This document shows positions 17,311 to 25,063 of a stretch of DNA of 64,000 nucleotides, piece after piece. The translations under genes and the position numbers were made by a program. Every line of letters begins with the position of its first letter. Position 1 is the first letter of the stretch. This DNA comes from GCA-2737725 sp965229355. GTDB lineage: Bacteria > Pseudomonadota > Alphaproteobacteria > Rhodospirillales > Rhodospirillaceae. Below the pieces are notes generated by a model. The model worked only from the letters and a program-made list of their open reading frames with translations, was not told where the DNA came from and did not search any database. The stretch spans positions 3,968,001 through 4,032,000 of the forward strand of contig OZ245869.1 of NCBI GenBank assembly GCA_965229355.1. Reading direction: 5' to 3'.

Positions 17311-18375
17311 ATGAAAACCACATTTAAAGCTGCCGTATTGGCGGCGGCTGTAAGCGTTGCTTTAACAGCACATGCCCACGCAGATGATAACGATGAATAC
17401 CAATTGAATGAAACCGTGTCATTGCGGTTTATCGACAGTACTCTTTTTGCAAGCTTACCAACAGATCGCTCGTTCTTATTTACCGATCAATCTGCGTTAG
17501 GGCTGTATAATAAATATTGCCAACCGCAACCTGCACCGCCCGCTCCACCGGCACCGCCAGCAATGGCGCCTGCTATATTGCCTACAATTATTGCAGCTAT
17601 AGCCCCTAAAATTATCAACTTTGCTGTCGATAAATTAATTGGCGTGTTTGAAGCAAAGGCTGATCGCGCTCAAGCTTCATTTGGCGCCAACACAAGTACA
17701 TTTGTATTCTATAAACAAGCGGGTACGGCCGTTACGCTCAACCGCCCATGTTTTATCCTCGAGCGGCGAGCGTCACCAGCTGAAGGTGCAGCACCTGCTA
17801 CAGCTATGGCGTTAATCGGAGCGTTCAACTTTGCTGAAGGAGGTAAAGACGCCGGGCAAATAGGCGTTCTGATGTCGTACTACGCATTATCAAAAGCGCA
17901 GTCGAGCAAAAACAAAATCCATGCCGCTGTATCCATGCAAGTCAATGCTGTGTGGGATGATGGCAAAAAAATAAACGCTGATAAAATTGCCGACTTCGAT
18001 TTGCTGAACGTAAACGTTGGCCTTCCAGTAAACGCCGTTTGTAGTAAATCAAAATCTGGATGGGTCTGCGATCAATCAAAAGGAAAGCTTACATGGATGG
18101 ATTTAGAAGCTGAAAGTTCGGCAACGCAATCACGCGGCTACGGCGCATTTAGCAATAGCCCACTATTCCCACGCATTCCATTTACGACGATTAATCTTCC
18201 GGCGGGAAAGCAATATGTCGAAGTAGGTAACGTTACTTTGTCGGCAGCCGTTCTGGAATCAAGCGATGCAGGGAAGCTTTATGCCTGGCTTGCCAAGAAA
18301 GCACGTGCGAATCAAACCAAACTTGAGGATGCGTTAAAAAATGCAATCGGCGTAAAAGAGGAGAGTAGTAAATGA
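17311..18375 (+). CDS. exported protein of unknown function, operon partner of the metzincin
   Basis: 354 residues from the ATG at 17311, which begins the signal peptide MKTTFKAAVLAAAVSVALTA and has GAGAG before it; the longer frame from 17287 spoils the signal. Mature part: an N-terminal domain (~25-75), a Pro/Ala linker (PAPPAPPAPPAMAP), a hydrophobic helix (LPTIIAAIAPKIINFAVDKL), then a beta-rich domain with three or four Cys (e.g. RPCFILERR, NAVCSKSKSGWVC). No family recognised. The metzincin gene overlaps its stop (ATGA), so the two are co-translated. It may be a chaperone, inhibitor or binding partner of that protease. It is more A+T-rich than its neighbours. Confidence 0.7.
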   Translation: MKTTFKAAVLAAAVSVALTAHAHADDNDEYQLNETVSLRFIDSTLFASLPTDRSFLFTDQSALGLYNKYCQPQPAPPAPPAPPAMAPAILPTIIAAIAPKIINFAVDKLIGVFEAKADRAQASFGANTSTFVFYKQAGTAVTLNRPCFILERRASPAEGAAPATAMALIGAFNFAEGGKDAGQIGVLMSYYALSKAQSSKNKIHAAVSMQVNAVWDDGKKINADKIADFDLLNVNVGLPVNAVCSKSKSGWVCDQSKGKLTWMDLEAESSATQSRGYGAFSNSPLFPRIPFTTINLPAGKQYVEVGNVTLSAAVLESSDAGKLYAWLAKKARANQTKLEDALKNAIGVKEESSK

Positions 18376-19385
18376 GATTTTTGAATTCAGTGTTTGTGAC
18401 AACCGTTCTAACATTAAGCGCACAAGCAATACTGCTTTCAATGCCAAGCCAAGCGGCCGATGATGTTGCAGGTATTCAAGAAGAGTTACCTCCGCATCTA
18501 ACTTACCGCGTCGAGGGTGTTCGCAATGATGTCCTCATTCCAGGCATTTCATCTGCCGCGAATGGAATATTTCTACGCGCTAAAGCCTGGCCACCAGACT
18601 TGGATAAAATTCAAGTTTGTTTTATGGGCGGCATGCCCACGCTTCATAAGAAAATTCGTGATGCAGCGCGAGCGTGGGAAAACGTTGGTGCAAAAGTGAA
18701 GTTTGATTTCGGCCCAGAAGCAACACCACGGCGATGCGCTGCAGCTCAAGTCAATCACATTCGGATAGGCTTTGCTTATGGTGGATACTGGTCACTTGTG
18801 GGGCAAGATAGTTACAACCTGGCGAACCAAAACGAGCAGTCGATGAATTTCAGTGGGTTTGATATCGCCCCGCCGCCAGATAGCGAATTTGCTCGTATTG
18901 TCATTCACGAGTTCGGACATGCCCTGGGACTAGAGCACGAACACCAAAGCCCGTTCTCATCTTGCGAGAATGAGTTCAAGTGGGATGTGATCTATGCCAC
19001 CCTGGCAAGCCCACCGAATAATTGGCCGAAAGAGCGTGTGGACTTCAACATGCGCGCACTGAATACGCCTGGAATTAATGGTACGCCCTTCGATGCGCAA
19101 TCCATTATGCTCTACACTTTCCCAGCCAGTTTTTATAAAAACGGTACAAGCGCGGCCTGCTATCATAAAACCAATTATGTGATTTCCAGTAACGATGGCG
19201 CAGCGATGAAGATGCTTTATCCAGTCAACGTTGCCGAAGCCGTTAGCATTCGTACGCAAGACTTTACAGCATTTTCAGATTTAGCCGCCAAGGCCACAAA
19301 AGATCAGGGGAAATTAGTAAAAACGCTGACCAATTTTAAACTCATGACCACCACGGGAAATGCGCCGGCGTTAATGGCGAACTAG
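18372..19385 (+). CDS. secreted metzincin-type zinc metalloprotease
   Basis: 337 residues with a Sec signal peptide ending around SQA (residue ~28). The zinc site is VIHEFGHALGLEHEHQSP near residue 179, an HExxHxxGxxH metzincin motif, here followed by EH as in astacin-like/M12A and related bacterial peptidases. The Met-turn is QSIMLYTFP (~246). An upstream segment (TLHKKIRDAARAWENVGAKV) matches the usual substrate-cleft helix of M10/M12-type domains. There is no RTX tail, so export is by Sec rather than type I. Two Cys pairs are plausible. Its start overlaps the stop of the exported partner gene by 4 nt. Substrate unknown. Confidence 0.85.
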   Translation: MRFLNSVFVTTVLTLSAQAILLSMPSQAADDVAGIQEELPPHLTYRVEGVRNDVLIPGISSAANGIFLRAKAWPPDLDKIQVCFMGGMPTLHKKIRDAARAWENVGAKVKFDFGPEATPRRCAAAQVNHIRIGFAYGGYWSLVGQDSYNLANQNEQSMNFSGFDIAPPPDSEFARIVIHEFGHALGLEHEHQSPFSSCENEFKWDVIYATLASPPNNWPKERVDFNMRALNTPGINGTPFDAQSIMLYTFPASFYKNGTSAACYHKTNYVISSNDGAAMKMLYPVNVAEAVSIRTQDFTAFSDLAAKATKDQGKLVKTLTNFKLMTTTGNAPALMAN

Positions 19386-19594
19386 CAACCTGTTGAAGGC
19401 TATTGGCTTGTTGCGACTTGTGTGATGTGACGTCAATGCAGATTCACATCACACATCTTCTCTCTTATACCGATATTGTTCTGTCGCCTTTTCTCCCCAT
19501 CTTTCCCACTTCCTCCACCTCGCTGTCGTTGAGGTCGGGGGCGTGCTGCGCGCATAACATTCCCTTTTGATTGGCCTTTTGGCAGGAGTGTTGT

Positions 19595-19927
19595 GTGTAT
19601 ATTGGTGTTACGACCGCCACTTTGGTGGAGCAGTCGGTGTTGGAACTACGGTTTGATGGCCCTATACCGGCCTTAGCCGTAGTGGATTTGCGGGCGTGCC
19701 CGCCGCGCCCGTTTGCCATTGCTATGCTGCCAGATGCTGCGCTCGCGCACTGGCAATCATTGGCCATGCGTAATTTAAAGGCTGAGCAGCAACGATTAGC
19801 AGATGGGCGGTACACACGCTGCCGCATGCGTGTTCAGTGGTGTTTGCGCCAATGCGTGGCGGCCAGGGCCGAATGGCAGGTGTTTAAAGCCGAAACAGCG
19901 CGGCGTGCGGCCTCAACCCGTCTCTAA
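19595..19927 (+). CDS. possible small hypothetical protein
   Basis: About 110 residues from GTG at 19595, with GGAG 8 nt before. N-terminal strands (VYIGVTTATLVEQSVLELRF) are followed by PALAVVDLRACPPRPFAIAM. Then come helices with three Cys (RCRMRVQWCLRQCVAARAEW). Its codon bias looks more natural than that of the antisense frame at 19465-19827, but the two are hard to separate. The end overlaps the convergent Mrr-like gene by 15 nt. No family recognised. Confidence 0.45.
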   Translation: MYIGVTTATLVEQSVLELRFDGPIPALAVVDLRACPPRPFAIAMLPDAALAHWQSLAMRNLKAEQQRLADGRYTRCRMRVQWCLRQCVAARAEWQVFKAETARRAASTRL

Positions 19928-20575
19928 CAACAGCGGCACTTCAACATGCACGTCTTTCACCAGGTTCACCAACGCCGCACCGTTAAACAACGTCATGTTG
20001 TGAGCTGCGGCATACAGCGTGGCTTCAGGCGTGAACTCGCCCGCGACAACCAGCATCGCGCCATCGGCCATTTCGGTTGTAACCGTATTGTGCAGATCGC
20101 GCACAGCATCCACATCCAACATTTTCTTACGCCAGTGCTTTAAGCACACCACAAACACGCGGCCGCCTTTGCGCAAGCGCAAACCGGTTCCGTTTTCGGC
20201 CTGAAAATTGTGTTCAACCGCATAGCTTAAATGCCGGAATCCTTCGGCCACCAACAACTCCAACTCGCGCGCCGTTAAAGCTTCGATGCTTTTTAAATTC
20301 CGGCGATCACTGATGATGCGGCGAAATTTCAACGCATACACAATATTCATCAGGGAAATCGCGGCGAATACCCCAGCGGCAATGGGGGCCCGCGCTGGTA
20401 ATGCCTGCACAGCCGCATCGAGCCCTGCAAAGAATGGATGTTCAAACTGCAAAATCTGCGGTGCAGTAACACACAGCACATACGCCAGAAATGCAAACGC
20501 TGCTGAGATCCACCACGGCAGGCTGACGACACCGGTTAGCAGTTTCACAGCAGTGTGGCGCAGCATCCCCGGCAT
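19913..20575 (-). CDS. membrane-anchored Mrr-like restriction endonuclease domain protein
   Basis: 220 residues from the ATG at 20575 (GGGGGAG close upstream decides it over 20605). Two membrane helices (about 10-40 and 62-82) precede a cytosolic Mrr_cat-like domain. That domain contains LTARELELLVAEGFRHL, LRLRKGGRVFVVCLKHWRKK and MLVVAGEFTPEATLYAAAHN. This follows the Mrr layout closely. However, the usual D-x-G-V-D-L strand reads NGTGLRL and the Q-C-K motif reads CLK, so the catalytic Asp and Gln appear substituted while the Lys remains. It may be inactive as a nuclease and act in DNA sensing or membrane tethering (inference). It is transcribed singly, leftward. Confidence 0.7.
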   Translation of the reverse strand: MPGMLRHTAVKLLTGVVSLPWWISAAFAFLAYVLCVTAPQILQFEHPFFAGLDAAVQALPARAPIAAGVFAAISLMNIVYALKFRRIISDRRNLKSIEALTARELELLVAEGFRHLSYAVEHNFQAENGTGLRLRKGGRVFVVCLKHWRKKMLDVDAVRDLHNTVTTEMADGAMLVVAGEFTPEATLYAAAHNMTLFNGAALVNLVKDVHVEVPLLLETG

Positions 20576-20697
20576 AAACTCCCCCAACGGGCATATTTTT
20601 AGCATGGCAATTTATACGAGCATAGCAATTATGCACACCCGGCATAGGTGCATGCAAAAAACCCACCACCTTCTGGTCGCATTTCTTCACGGTTACG

Positions 20698-20740
20698 AAA
20701 AAAGGCCCGATCTTCTTGACGGAAGAGATCGGGCCTTCTT
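20698..20740 (-). terminator. terminator of the RcnB/glycine-zipper gene
   Basis: AAGGCCCGATC (20702-20712) pairs with GATCGGGCCTT (20727-20737). On the minus strand the helix is followed by a T run from the A tract at 20698-20703. Confidence 0.85.
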
Positions 20741-20797
20741 CTAAACCGCTGCATGTCCGGGGATCTGGGGATGCGGCGGGGTAAACAACCTGAAGCG

Positions 20798-21694
20798 TTA
20801 GTCAATAATGGCCCAGCTGCCATCGGGCTGTTGGCACGCACGGCCACGGGCTTCTTCGCGGCGACCATTGATGATCACGTTGTTGGAGTAAACAGCGCAG
20901 CGGAAGTTGTCCTCGTCTTCGTAGTAGTCGATCACTTCCATCTCGCCGCGATTGCGCGTGCGCGGGTTTTCCCAGTTGTATTTTGCACCAGGGCGGCCCG
21001 CGTTAAAACCGTCGCTGTAGGTTTTGTACATATAGCTGCGGTCTTCGCATTCCACTTTGCTGGTCAGCGCCATACCAATAGCGCCGCCGGCAATCACGCC
21101 GACAATGGCCCCTTCTGTCTTCGAGCCACGGCCCGCCACAGCATTTCCAAGCAAGCCCCCTGCCAAAGCGCCAACAAGCGCGCCAGCGGGGTCAGGCTTG
21201 TTACGACATTCCTGGTAGAAGCGGTCATCCTGCAGGTCGTACGACTTGGAATACCGCGCGCGCCATACGTCATCACGGCTGCGGCCTGGCGGCGGTGGCG
21301 GCGGGTTGCGCCAATCGTAACGGGGGCCACCCCCATTGCGCGGGCCATCATTGGCCATCACGATTTCGATGATCATGCCGTTCTTGTTGGCCATCAGCAC
21401 GAAGCGGTCATCCACGCGTACCCAACGGTGATTGCGCGGCGGGTTGCGCAGTTTGTAGCGCTTATAATCGCTGACGTAATAATCGCCACGACGATAACGC
21501 TCGGGCACGCGGTCGCCACGTTTCCAACGGCCCGGATCATCGCGGTCCCAATCGCGGTCACGGTCGCGATACTGCGCGACCTGTTGTGGCGCGTTTTGGT
21601 CATAGGCAAATGTGGGCGCAGCCAGGAACGATAAGGCTGTGGCGGCTAAAACGGCGTTCTTGAACACTGATGTTGTCACAGGTTTCTCATCCAT
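20798..21694 (-). CDS. RcnB-like / glycine-zipper envelope protein
   Basis: 298 residues from the ATG at 21694, which opens a Sec signal peptide (VFKNAVLAATALSFLAAPTFA); the longer frame hides it. The mature part begins with an Arg/Asp-rich stretch (YRDRDRDWDRDDPGRW). It continues as an RcnB-type domain (YYVSDYKRYKLRNPP, WVRVDDRFVLMA), known from periplasmic metal-homeostasis proteins. A glycine-zipper helix pair follows (GALVGALAGGLLGNAVAGRG, GAIVGVIAGGAIGMAL), as in Rickettsia 17-kDa-type antigens. An acidic/aromatic C-terminus (~235-298) has two Cys. An EcfG-type promoter lies 71 nt upstream, so it is probably an envelope component made under stress. Confidence 0.8.
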   Translation of the reverse strand: MDEKPVTTSVFKNAVLAATALSFLAAPTFAYDQNAPQQVAQYRDRDRDWDRDDPGRWKRGDRVPERYRRGDYYVSDYKRYKLRNPPRNHRWVRVDDRFVLMANKNGMIIEIVMANDGPRNGGGPRYDWRNPPPPPPGRSRDDVWRARYSKSYDLQDDRFYQECRNKPDPAGALVGALAGGLLGNAVAGRGSKTEGAIVGVIAGGAIGMALTSKVECEDRSYMYKTYSDGFNAGRPGAKYNWENPRTRNRGEMEVIDYYEDEDNFRCAVYSNNVIINGRREEARGRACQQPDGSWAIID

Positions 21695-21764
21695 CTGTTT
21701 TGGTGGCGCCGCGCATGTGTCTTGAAATTTTGTGTTCAAGAAATGGCAGTACCAATAAATCCAT

Positions 21765-21790
21765 AACGATTGATCGGCTGAGATAGTTCC
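21765..21790 (-). promoter_or_regulatory. EcfG-type general stress promoter
   Basis: On the minus strand GGAAC (21790-21786), 17 nt, CGTT (21768-21765). It lies 71 nt before the start of the RcnB/glycine-zipper gene. Confidence 0.7.
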
Positions 21791-21974
21791 AATGCTTTGC
21801 AATCCTCGAGAACACAGCCGCTAAAAAGGCCGTTAGATTCAATACCCCGTCTTAAAATAATTATCCCATCTCAAAATAATTCGCCGCGCGGGGGCCAACG
21901 CGAACAAGACCCCAACCACATTGGCACAGCGACGAGCACGGCAATTGAGAATGAAGGCTAAGGCAGAAAGCCGA

Positions 21975-22520
21975 TTAGCGGTTCAGATGATCTGGGTACA
22001 TCAGGCCCATGCCTTGCATGATGCGCATCTGACGGCGGAAGGCCATTTCGACACCCATCCAGCCGGATACGGCCACCACCAGCACCACAATGGCGGATAG
22101 CGCGAATTGGCCAATGGTGACGGTGGGTACGGCGACCTCTAAACGCACGACCAAATTCAGCAAACTTAAAGCCAAAGCCACGACGTTGCCTAAGGCGTGA
22201 ACCCAGCCCGTGCGCGTGCGGACGCGGTCGAGATTCGCATAGTCGATAACACCAAAAACGGCGGCTGCAATTCCGGTTCCAATGCCCATGCCGAGCAGCC
22301 AATGCGAGGCGACCGCCCAGTAGGTTTGGCCCGTTAAAATAAACGCCAAGTCAGTCAGAAACGCGCCGACTAGCCCCATAATTGGAAACGGCACCGCCAA
22401 ACTGTGGAGTGACCTCCGTTGCGCGCCATACTGTGACAGCGGCCTGGGGGACAGCGGCTGATGGTCGTGAATGCTGATGGTGTCGTAAACACGGACTTGG
22501 CGAATGGCAAAGACAGACAT
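21975..22520 (-). CDS. DUF2231 family membrane protein
   Basis: About 181 residues from the ATG at 22520; a GTG at 22547 is the alternative. After a ~45-residue cytosolic N-terminus come four membrane segments. The first is HSLAVPFPIMGLVGAFLTDL, and the protein shows TYWAVASHWLLGMGIGTGIA and FGVIDY, characteristic of DUF2231. The C-terminal end is basic (FRRQMRIMQGMG). DUF2231 proteins are small integral membrane proteins of unknown function, some predicted to bind haem or act in respiration. It is a single gene in the stress/envelope region. Confidence 0.75.
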   Translation of the reverse strand: MSVFAIRQVRVYDTISIHDHQPLSPRPLSQYGAQRRSLHSLAVPFPIMGLVGAFLTDLAFILTGQTYWAVASHWLLGMGIGTGIAAAVFGVIDYANLDRVRTRTGWVHALGNVVALALSLLNLVVRLEVAVPTVTIGQFALSAIVVLVVAVSGWMGVEMAFRRQMRIMQGMGLMYPDHLNR

Positions 22521-22662
22521 CGGCGCGAACTCGCACGTTGGGGCCACGGTGTAGAAGCCGGTACACCCTAAAACAACGCGGCCCTTGCGATTTTGTTACA
22601 AAAAAAGTGGAGAAAATTTGGCAACAGCGGCGCCTATCACCACGACCCCTATCAAGACGGCC

Positions 22663-22908
22663 CTACCGCGATGGCGGATCACTCGCCGGGAACGATTCAT
22701 CAATAGCCTGGTCGATCTTATCCCAGCGGTGCGGCGGATCACGCATAGCATCGGGCCCTGCGGCGCGGATCTGGTGAACGGCTTCGCCCACGGGCTCGGC
22801 GTTCCTTAACGCGACAGGCGCTTCGGGTGGTAGATCGCTTAAATGATCGGGCTGCTCCATATACGACACATCGGCCCAAATCTTTTTTAAGTGCGACATA
22901 AAAGACAT
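22663..22908 (-). CDS. small DESFPASDPPS-motif protein
   Basis: 81 residues; GAGGAG at good spacing before the ATG. The N-terminus is MSFMSHLKKIWADVSYMEQP and the protein ends with DKIDQAIDESFPASDPPSR. That C-terminal motif (DESFPASDPPS) marks a widespread, uncharacterised family of short bacterial proteins. It is soluble and acidic, without membrane segments. A near-match to the stress promoter (GAAAC, 17 nt, CGTT at 22970-22945) lies 37 nt upstream, which would fit the context of stress genes. Confidence 0.75.
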   Translation of the reverse strand: MSFMSHLKKIWADVSYMEQPDHLSDLPPEAPVALRNAEPVGEAVHQIRAAGPDAMRDPPHRWDKIDQAIDESFPASDPPSR

Positions 22909-22944
22909 TGCTGACTCCTCTGTTGCGGGCAGTTGTTAAAAATA

Positions 22945-22970
22945 AACGATCTGCAGGAGCCAATAGTTTC
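22945..22970 (-). promoter_or_regulatory. near-consensus stress promoter
   Basis: Minus strand GAAAC (22970-22966), 17 nt, CGTT (22948-22945): one mismatch to the EcfG -35. It lies upstream of the DESFPASDPPS gene. Confidence 0.35.
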
Positions 22971-23029
22971 AGGCATTCCTGTGGCACGCATTGCCAAACA
23001 CAAATGAAGCCACACACAAATGAAATTGA

Positions 23030-23054
23030 GGAACTTGCGGCACATCCCGGCGTT
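23030..23054 (+). promoter_or_regulatory. EcfG-type general stress promoter
   Basis: GGAAC (23030-23034), 16 nt, CGTT (23051-23054), a full match. It lies 35 nt upstream of the DUF4142 gene's ATG, a normal leader length. Confidence 0.75.
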
Positions 23055-23089
23055 TCACTGTTGAACGACCTTCACCAGGGATTCATGCC

Positions 23090-23629
23090 ATGCATACACG
23101 TATTGCCGTTCTCGCTGGTTTTACCCTCATGGCTTCGGCCCTCACCTCTACTGTGGTTGGCCAAAGCGATCCTGATCCGATGGGGGCTGGTGCGGCAGCG
23201 TTTGCACAAAACATGGCGCTAGATCACTTGTACGATATCGAAGCCGGTGTTCTGGCGGCTCAGCGGGCATCATCAGCAGACGTGCAGAAAATGGGCGCCG
23301 TCATCGTGCGCGATGCTGCTAACGATGATCGTAAATTACTGCTGGCCGTGCGTGGCACATGGCCGCGTATCAATTTGCCGGGCGCGCTGGATGCTCACCA
23401 CCAACAAAAGATCGAGCGCCTTCGCACGTTGAAGGGTGTTGATTTTGACCGCGAGTTCTTGACCCAACAAATGGAAGTGCAAAGCGTGACGGTTGCGAAT
23501 TTGAGTAGCTACAGCCGCTTAGGTGCGCACGAAAACTTGAAAGCCTACGCCGAAACCGCGCTGCCCAATGCACAACAACAATTACGCAATGCCGCGGTGC
23601 TCAACGCTGGCCCCCTTGCAATGAATTAA
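23090..23629 (+). CDS. exported DUF4142 (ferritin-like fold) protein
   Basis: 179 residues with a Sec signal peptide ending near VVG (residue ~24). The mature part is a four-helix DUF4142 domain: FAQNMALDHLYDIEAGVLAA, SADVQKMGAVIVRDAANDD, VDFDREFLTQQMEVQSVTVA and an Ala-rich last helix. The family is ferritin-like by fold; most members are periplasmic or outer-membrane-associated and lack a proven function, though several are stress-induced. A full EcfG-type promoter just upstream supports that here. The ribosome site is CAGGGA, somewhat far from the ATG. Confidence 0.85.
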   Translation: MHTRIAVLAGFTLMASALTSTVVGQSDPDPMGAGAAAFAQNMALDHLYDIEAGVLAAQRASSADVQKMGAVIVRDAANDDRKLLLAVRGTWPRINLPGALDAHHQQKIERLRTLKGVDFDREFLTQQMEVQSVTVANLSSYSRLGAHENLKAYAETALPNAQQQLRNAAVLNAGPLAMN

Positions 23630-23673
23630 GCTTGCAATGAATTAAGCTGGCGATGAATGAGACCAGCAATGGT

Positions 23674-23955
23674 TTATTGCTTTCCAGAAGGTTCGCTGAA
23701 AGGCGAATTATCATCCACATCACGTCCACCCGTTCCCTGCTCTTTCTTAAGATCGGGCTTTTTCAAGCTGCGTTGACGATAGCTGCCCAAATCGCCTGAT
23801 TGGAAGCGACGTGTCGGAATGTTTGTAAATCCACTCTCATTCTCATGTGGCATCTCATTCTTATGTGGCACGTTCTTATATGGCACGGGCGCATGTGATG
23901 GTGTGCGTGTTTGTGTCCTTGTATGTGTGGGGTGCGTTGTTTTTGAATCAGACAT
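23674..23955 (-). CDS. small basic hypothetical protein
   Basis: 93 residues, soluble, starting MSDSKTTHPTHTRTQTRTPS with AGGA before the ATG. It is low in hydrophobic residues and rich in His, Thr, Lys and Pro, with a C-terminal half SYRQRSLKKPDLKKEQGTGG. Probably intrinsically disordered. No family recognised. It is divergent from the sigma-factor gene, the place where an anti-sigma factor (NepR) often sits, but I see no NepR-like helical pattern. A near-match stress promoter (AGAAC, 16 nt, CGTT at 24051-24027) lies upstream. Confidence 0.6.
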   Translation of the reverse strand: MSDSKTTHPTHTRTQTRTPSHAPVPYKNVPHKNEMPHENESGFTNIPTRRFQSGDLGSYRQRSLKKPDLKKEQGTGGRDVDDNSPFSEPSGKQ

Positions 23956-24292
23956 GAGAATATTCCTGATATTTTTTCACAAAACCGACATGACATCTGC
24001 GTGCGCGCAGATGACGTGTATGCGTTAACGATTCAGATGCAGGTTTGTTCTGTGTGTTGCGCGTCAACCTGTTACGCGATTAGCAAGCGCAAGCTATGCA
24101 CTCAGCAGATGCAATCACTGAATGCTAATGCCGCAAACGCGCCATAATTGATTGCTTGTCAAAACTATGTATGAAGCGCACGCTTTATTTATCTTCTCTC
24201 TCTGCCTTCGATGATTGTGAGCGACAAGTCACCGCATTCGGAAAATGTCGCTAGTCGTGCGGTCTTCCCTTTCCTTGTTACAGGACCCGCCC
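23956..24292. other. intergenic region between the small basic protein and sigma-factor genes
   Basis: It holds the divergent promoters. On the minus strand AGAAC (24051-24047), 16 nt, CGTT (24030-24027) is one mismatch from the stress consensus. For the sigma gene I find no clear GGAAC/CGTT pair. A TCTGCGTGCGCGCAGA hairpin lies near 23996-24011. Confidence 0.4.
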
Positions 24293-24979
24293 ATGTCGAA
24301 CATCAAAACCGCAACCTCATTCAACGATAACCTGATCGCTATTTTGCCGCGCTTGCGCGCTTATGCGATTTTACTAACGCGTGATCGCGCGCTGGCTGAT
24401 GACATCGTGCAAGATGCCGCCATGCGCGCGCTTAAAAACCAAGCGCAGTTCCAAGAAGGCACTAACTTCAGCGCGTGGATGCACCGGATTGTACGCAACT
24501 GTTTCATCAACGAGTGGCGTGTAAAGCAACGCACACCTGTGTCGGTCGATGCCATGACAGTGGAACTGCATGGCACCAATGCCAGCGCCGAAGACGTGAT
24601 TTTGCTGCACGAACTGTCAAAGGCCCTGAATGACCTGCCGTCGGAACAAGCTGAAGCTTTGATTTTGGTGTGCGCGGGCGGCTTAAGTTATGAAGAAGCC
24701 GCTAAGGTGCAGGGCACAGCGCTGGGCACACTGAAAAGCCGATTGTTCCGCGCCAAAGCCTACTTGGCCGAAGTGGTGGATTACGATGGCCCCGCGCCTG
24801 TTACGCAACAAGACAGCAACGCCGCCTCAAACATTATCGCGCGTAAACTCGGTGTGCCCGGTATTACGCTAAGTGGTGTCCGTACCAATGGCGTGAAGGA
24901 AGACAGCGCAACCAAACCGCGCCGTACAGCACAACTGCGACAGCGCCCTTTCGATACCGACGATAATCAGCCGAGATGA
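24293..24979 (+). CDS. EcfG-like ECF sigma factor
   Basis: 228 residues from the ATG at 24293 (AGGA 8 nt before). Region 2 has DNLIAILPRLRAYAILLTRD, ALADDIVQDAAMRAL and FSAWMHRIVRNCFINEWR, typical of the EcfG group that runs the alphaproteobacterial general stress response. Region 4 is LPSEQAEALILVCAGGLSYE followed by GTLKSRLFRAKAYL. A ~55-residue basic C-terminal extension (TKPRRTAQLRQRP) is unusual. Nearby genes carry GGAAC/CGTT promoters, which such a factor reads. No NepR anti-sigma or PhyR response regulator is in the window, so this may be a secondary EcfG paralogue. The role as their driver is inferred. Confidence 0.8.
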   Translation: MSNIKTATSFNDNLIAILPRLRAYAILLTRDRALADDIVQDAAMRALKNQAQFQEGTNFSAWMHRIVRNCFINEWRVKQRTPVSVDAMTVELHGTNASAEDVILLHELSKALNDLPSEQAEALILVCAGGLSYEEAAKVQGTALGTLKSRLFRAKAYLAEVVDYDGPAPVTQQDSNAASNIIARKLGVPGITLSGVRTNGVKEDSATKPRRTAQLRQRPFDTDDNQPR

Positions 24980-25012
24980 TAACTAAAAAAAGGCCCGGAC
25001 CCGGGGCCAAAG

Positions 25013-25043
25013 AAAAAGGCCCGGAGTGATCCGGGCCTTTTGT
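25013..25043. terminator. bidirectional terminator between sigma-factor and beta-barrel genes
   Basis: AAAGGCCCGGA (25015-25025), loop GTGA, TCCGGGCCTTT (25030-25040), with A and T runs on the two sides. A partial copy (AAAAAAGGCCCGGACCCGGG) lies at 24985. Both convergent genes can end here. Confidence 0.85.
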
Positions 25044-25063
25044 ATTCGTCTAAAGTCTGGCGT

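Noticed and set aside
17055..17327. 90-codon frame before the exported-protein gene
   Set aside because: It lacks a ribosome site, overlaps the well-supported signal-peptide start in another frame and has no coding-like pattern.
20753..21634. 293-codon frame antisense to the RcnB/glycine-zipper gene
   Set aside because: The minus strand has a signal peptide, known domains, a promoter and a terminator. The plus frame is its Val/Ala/His-rich shadow.
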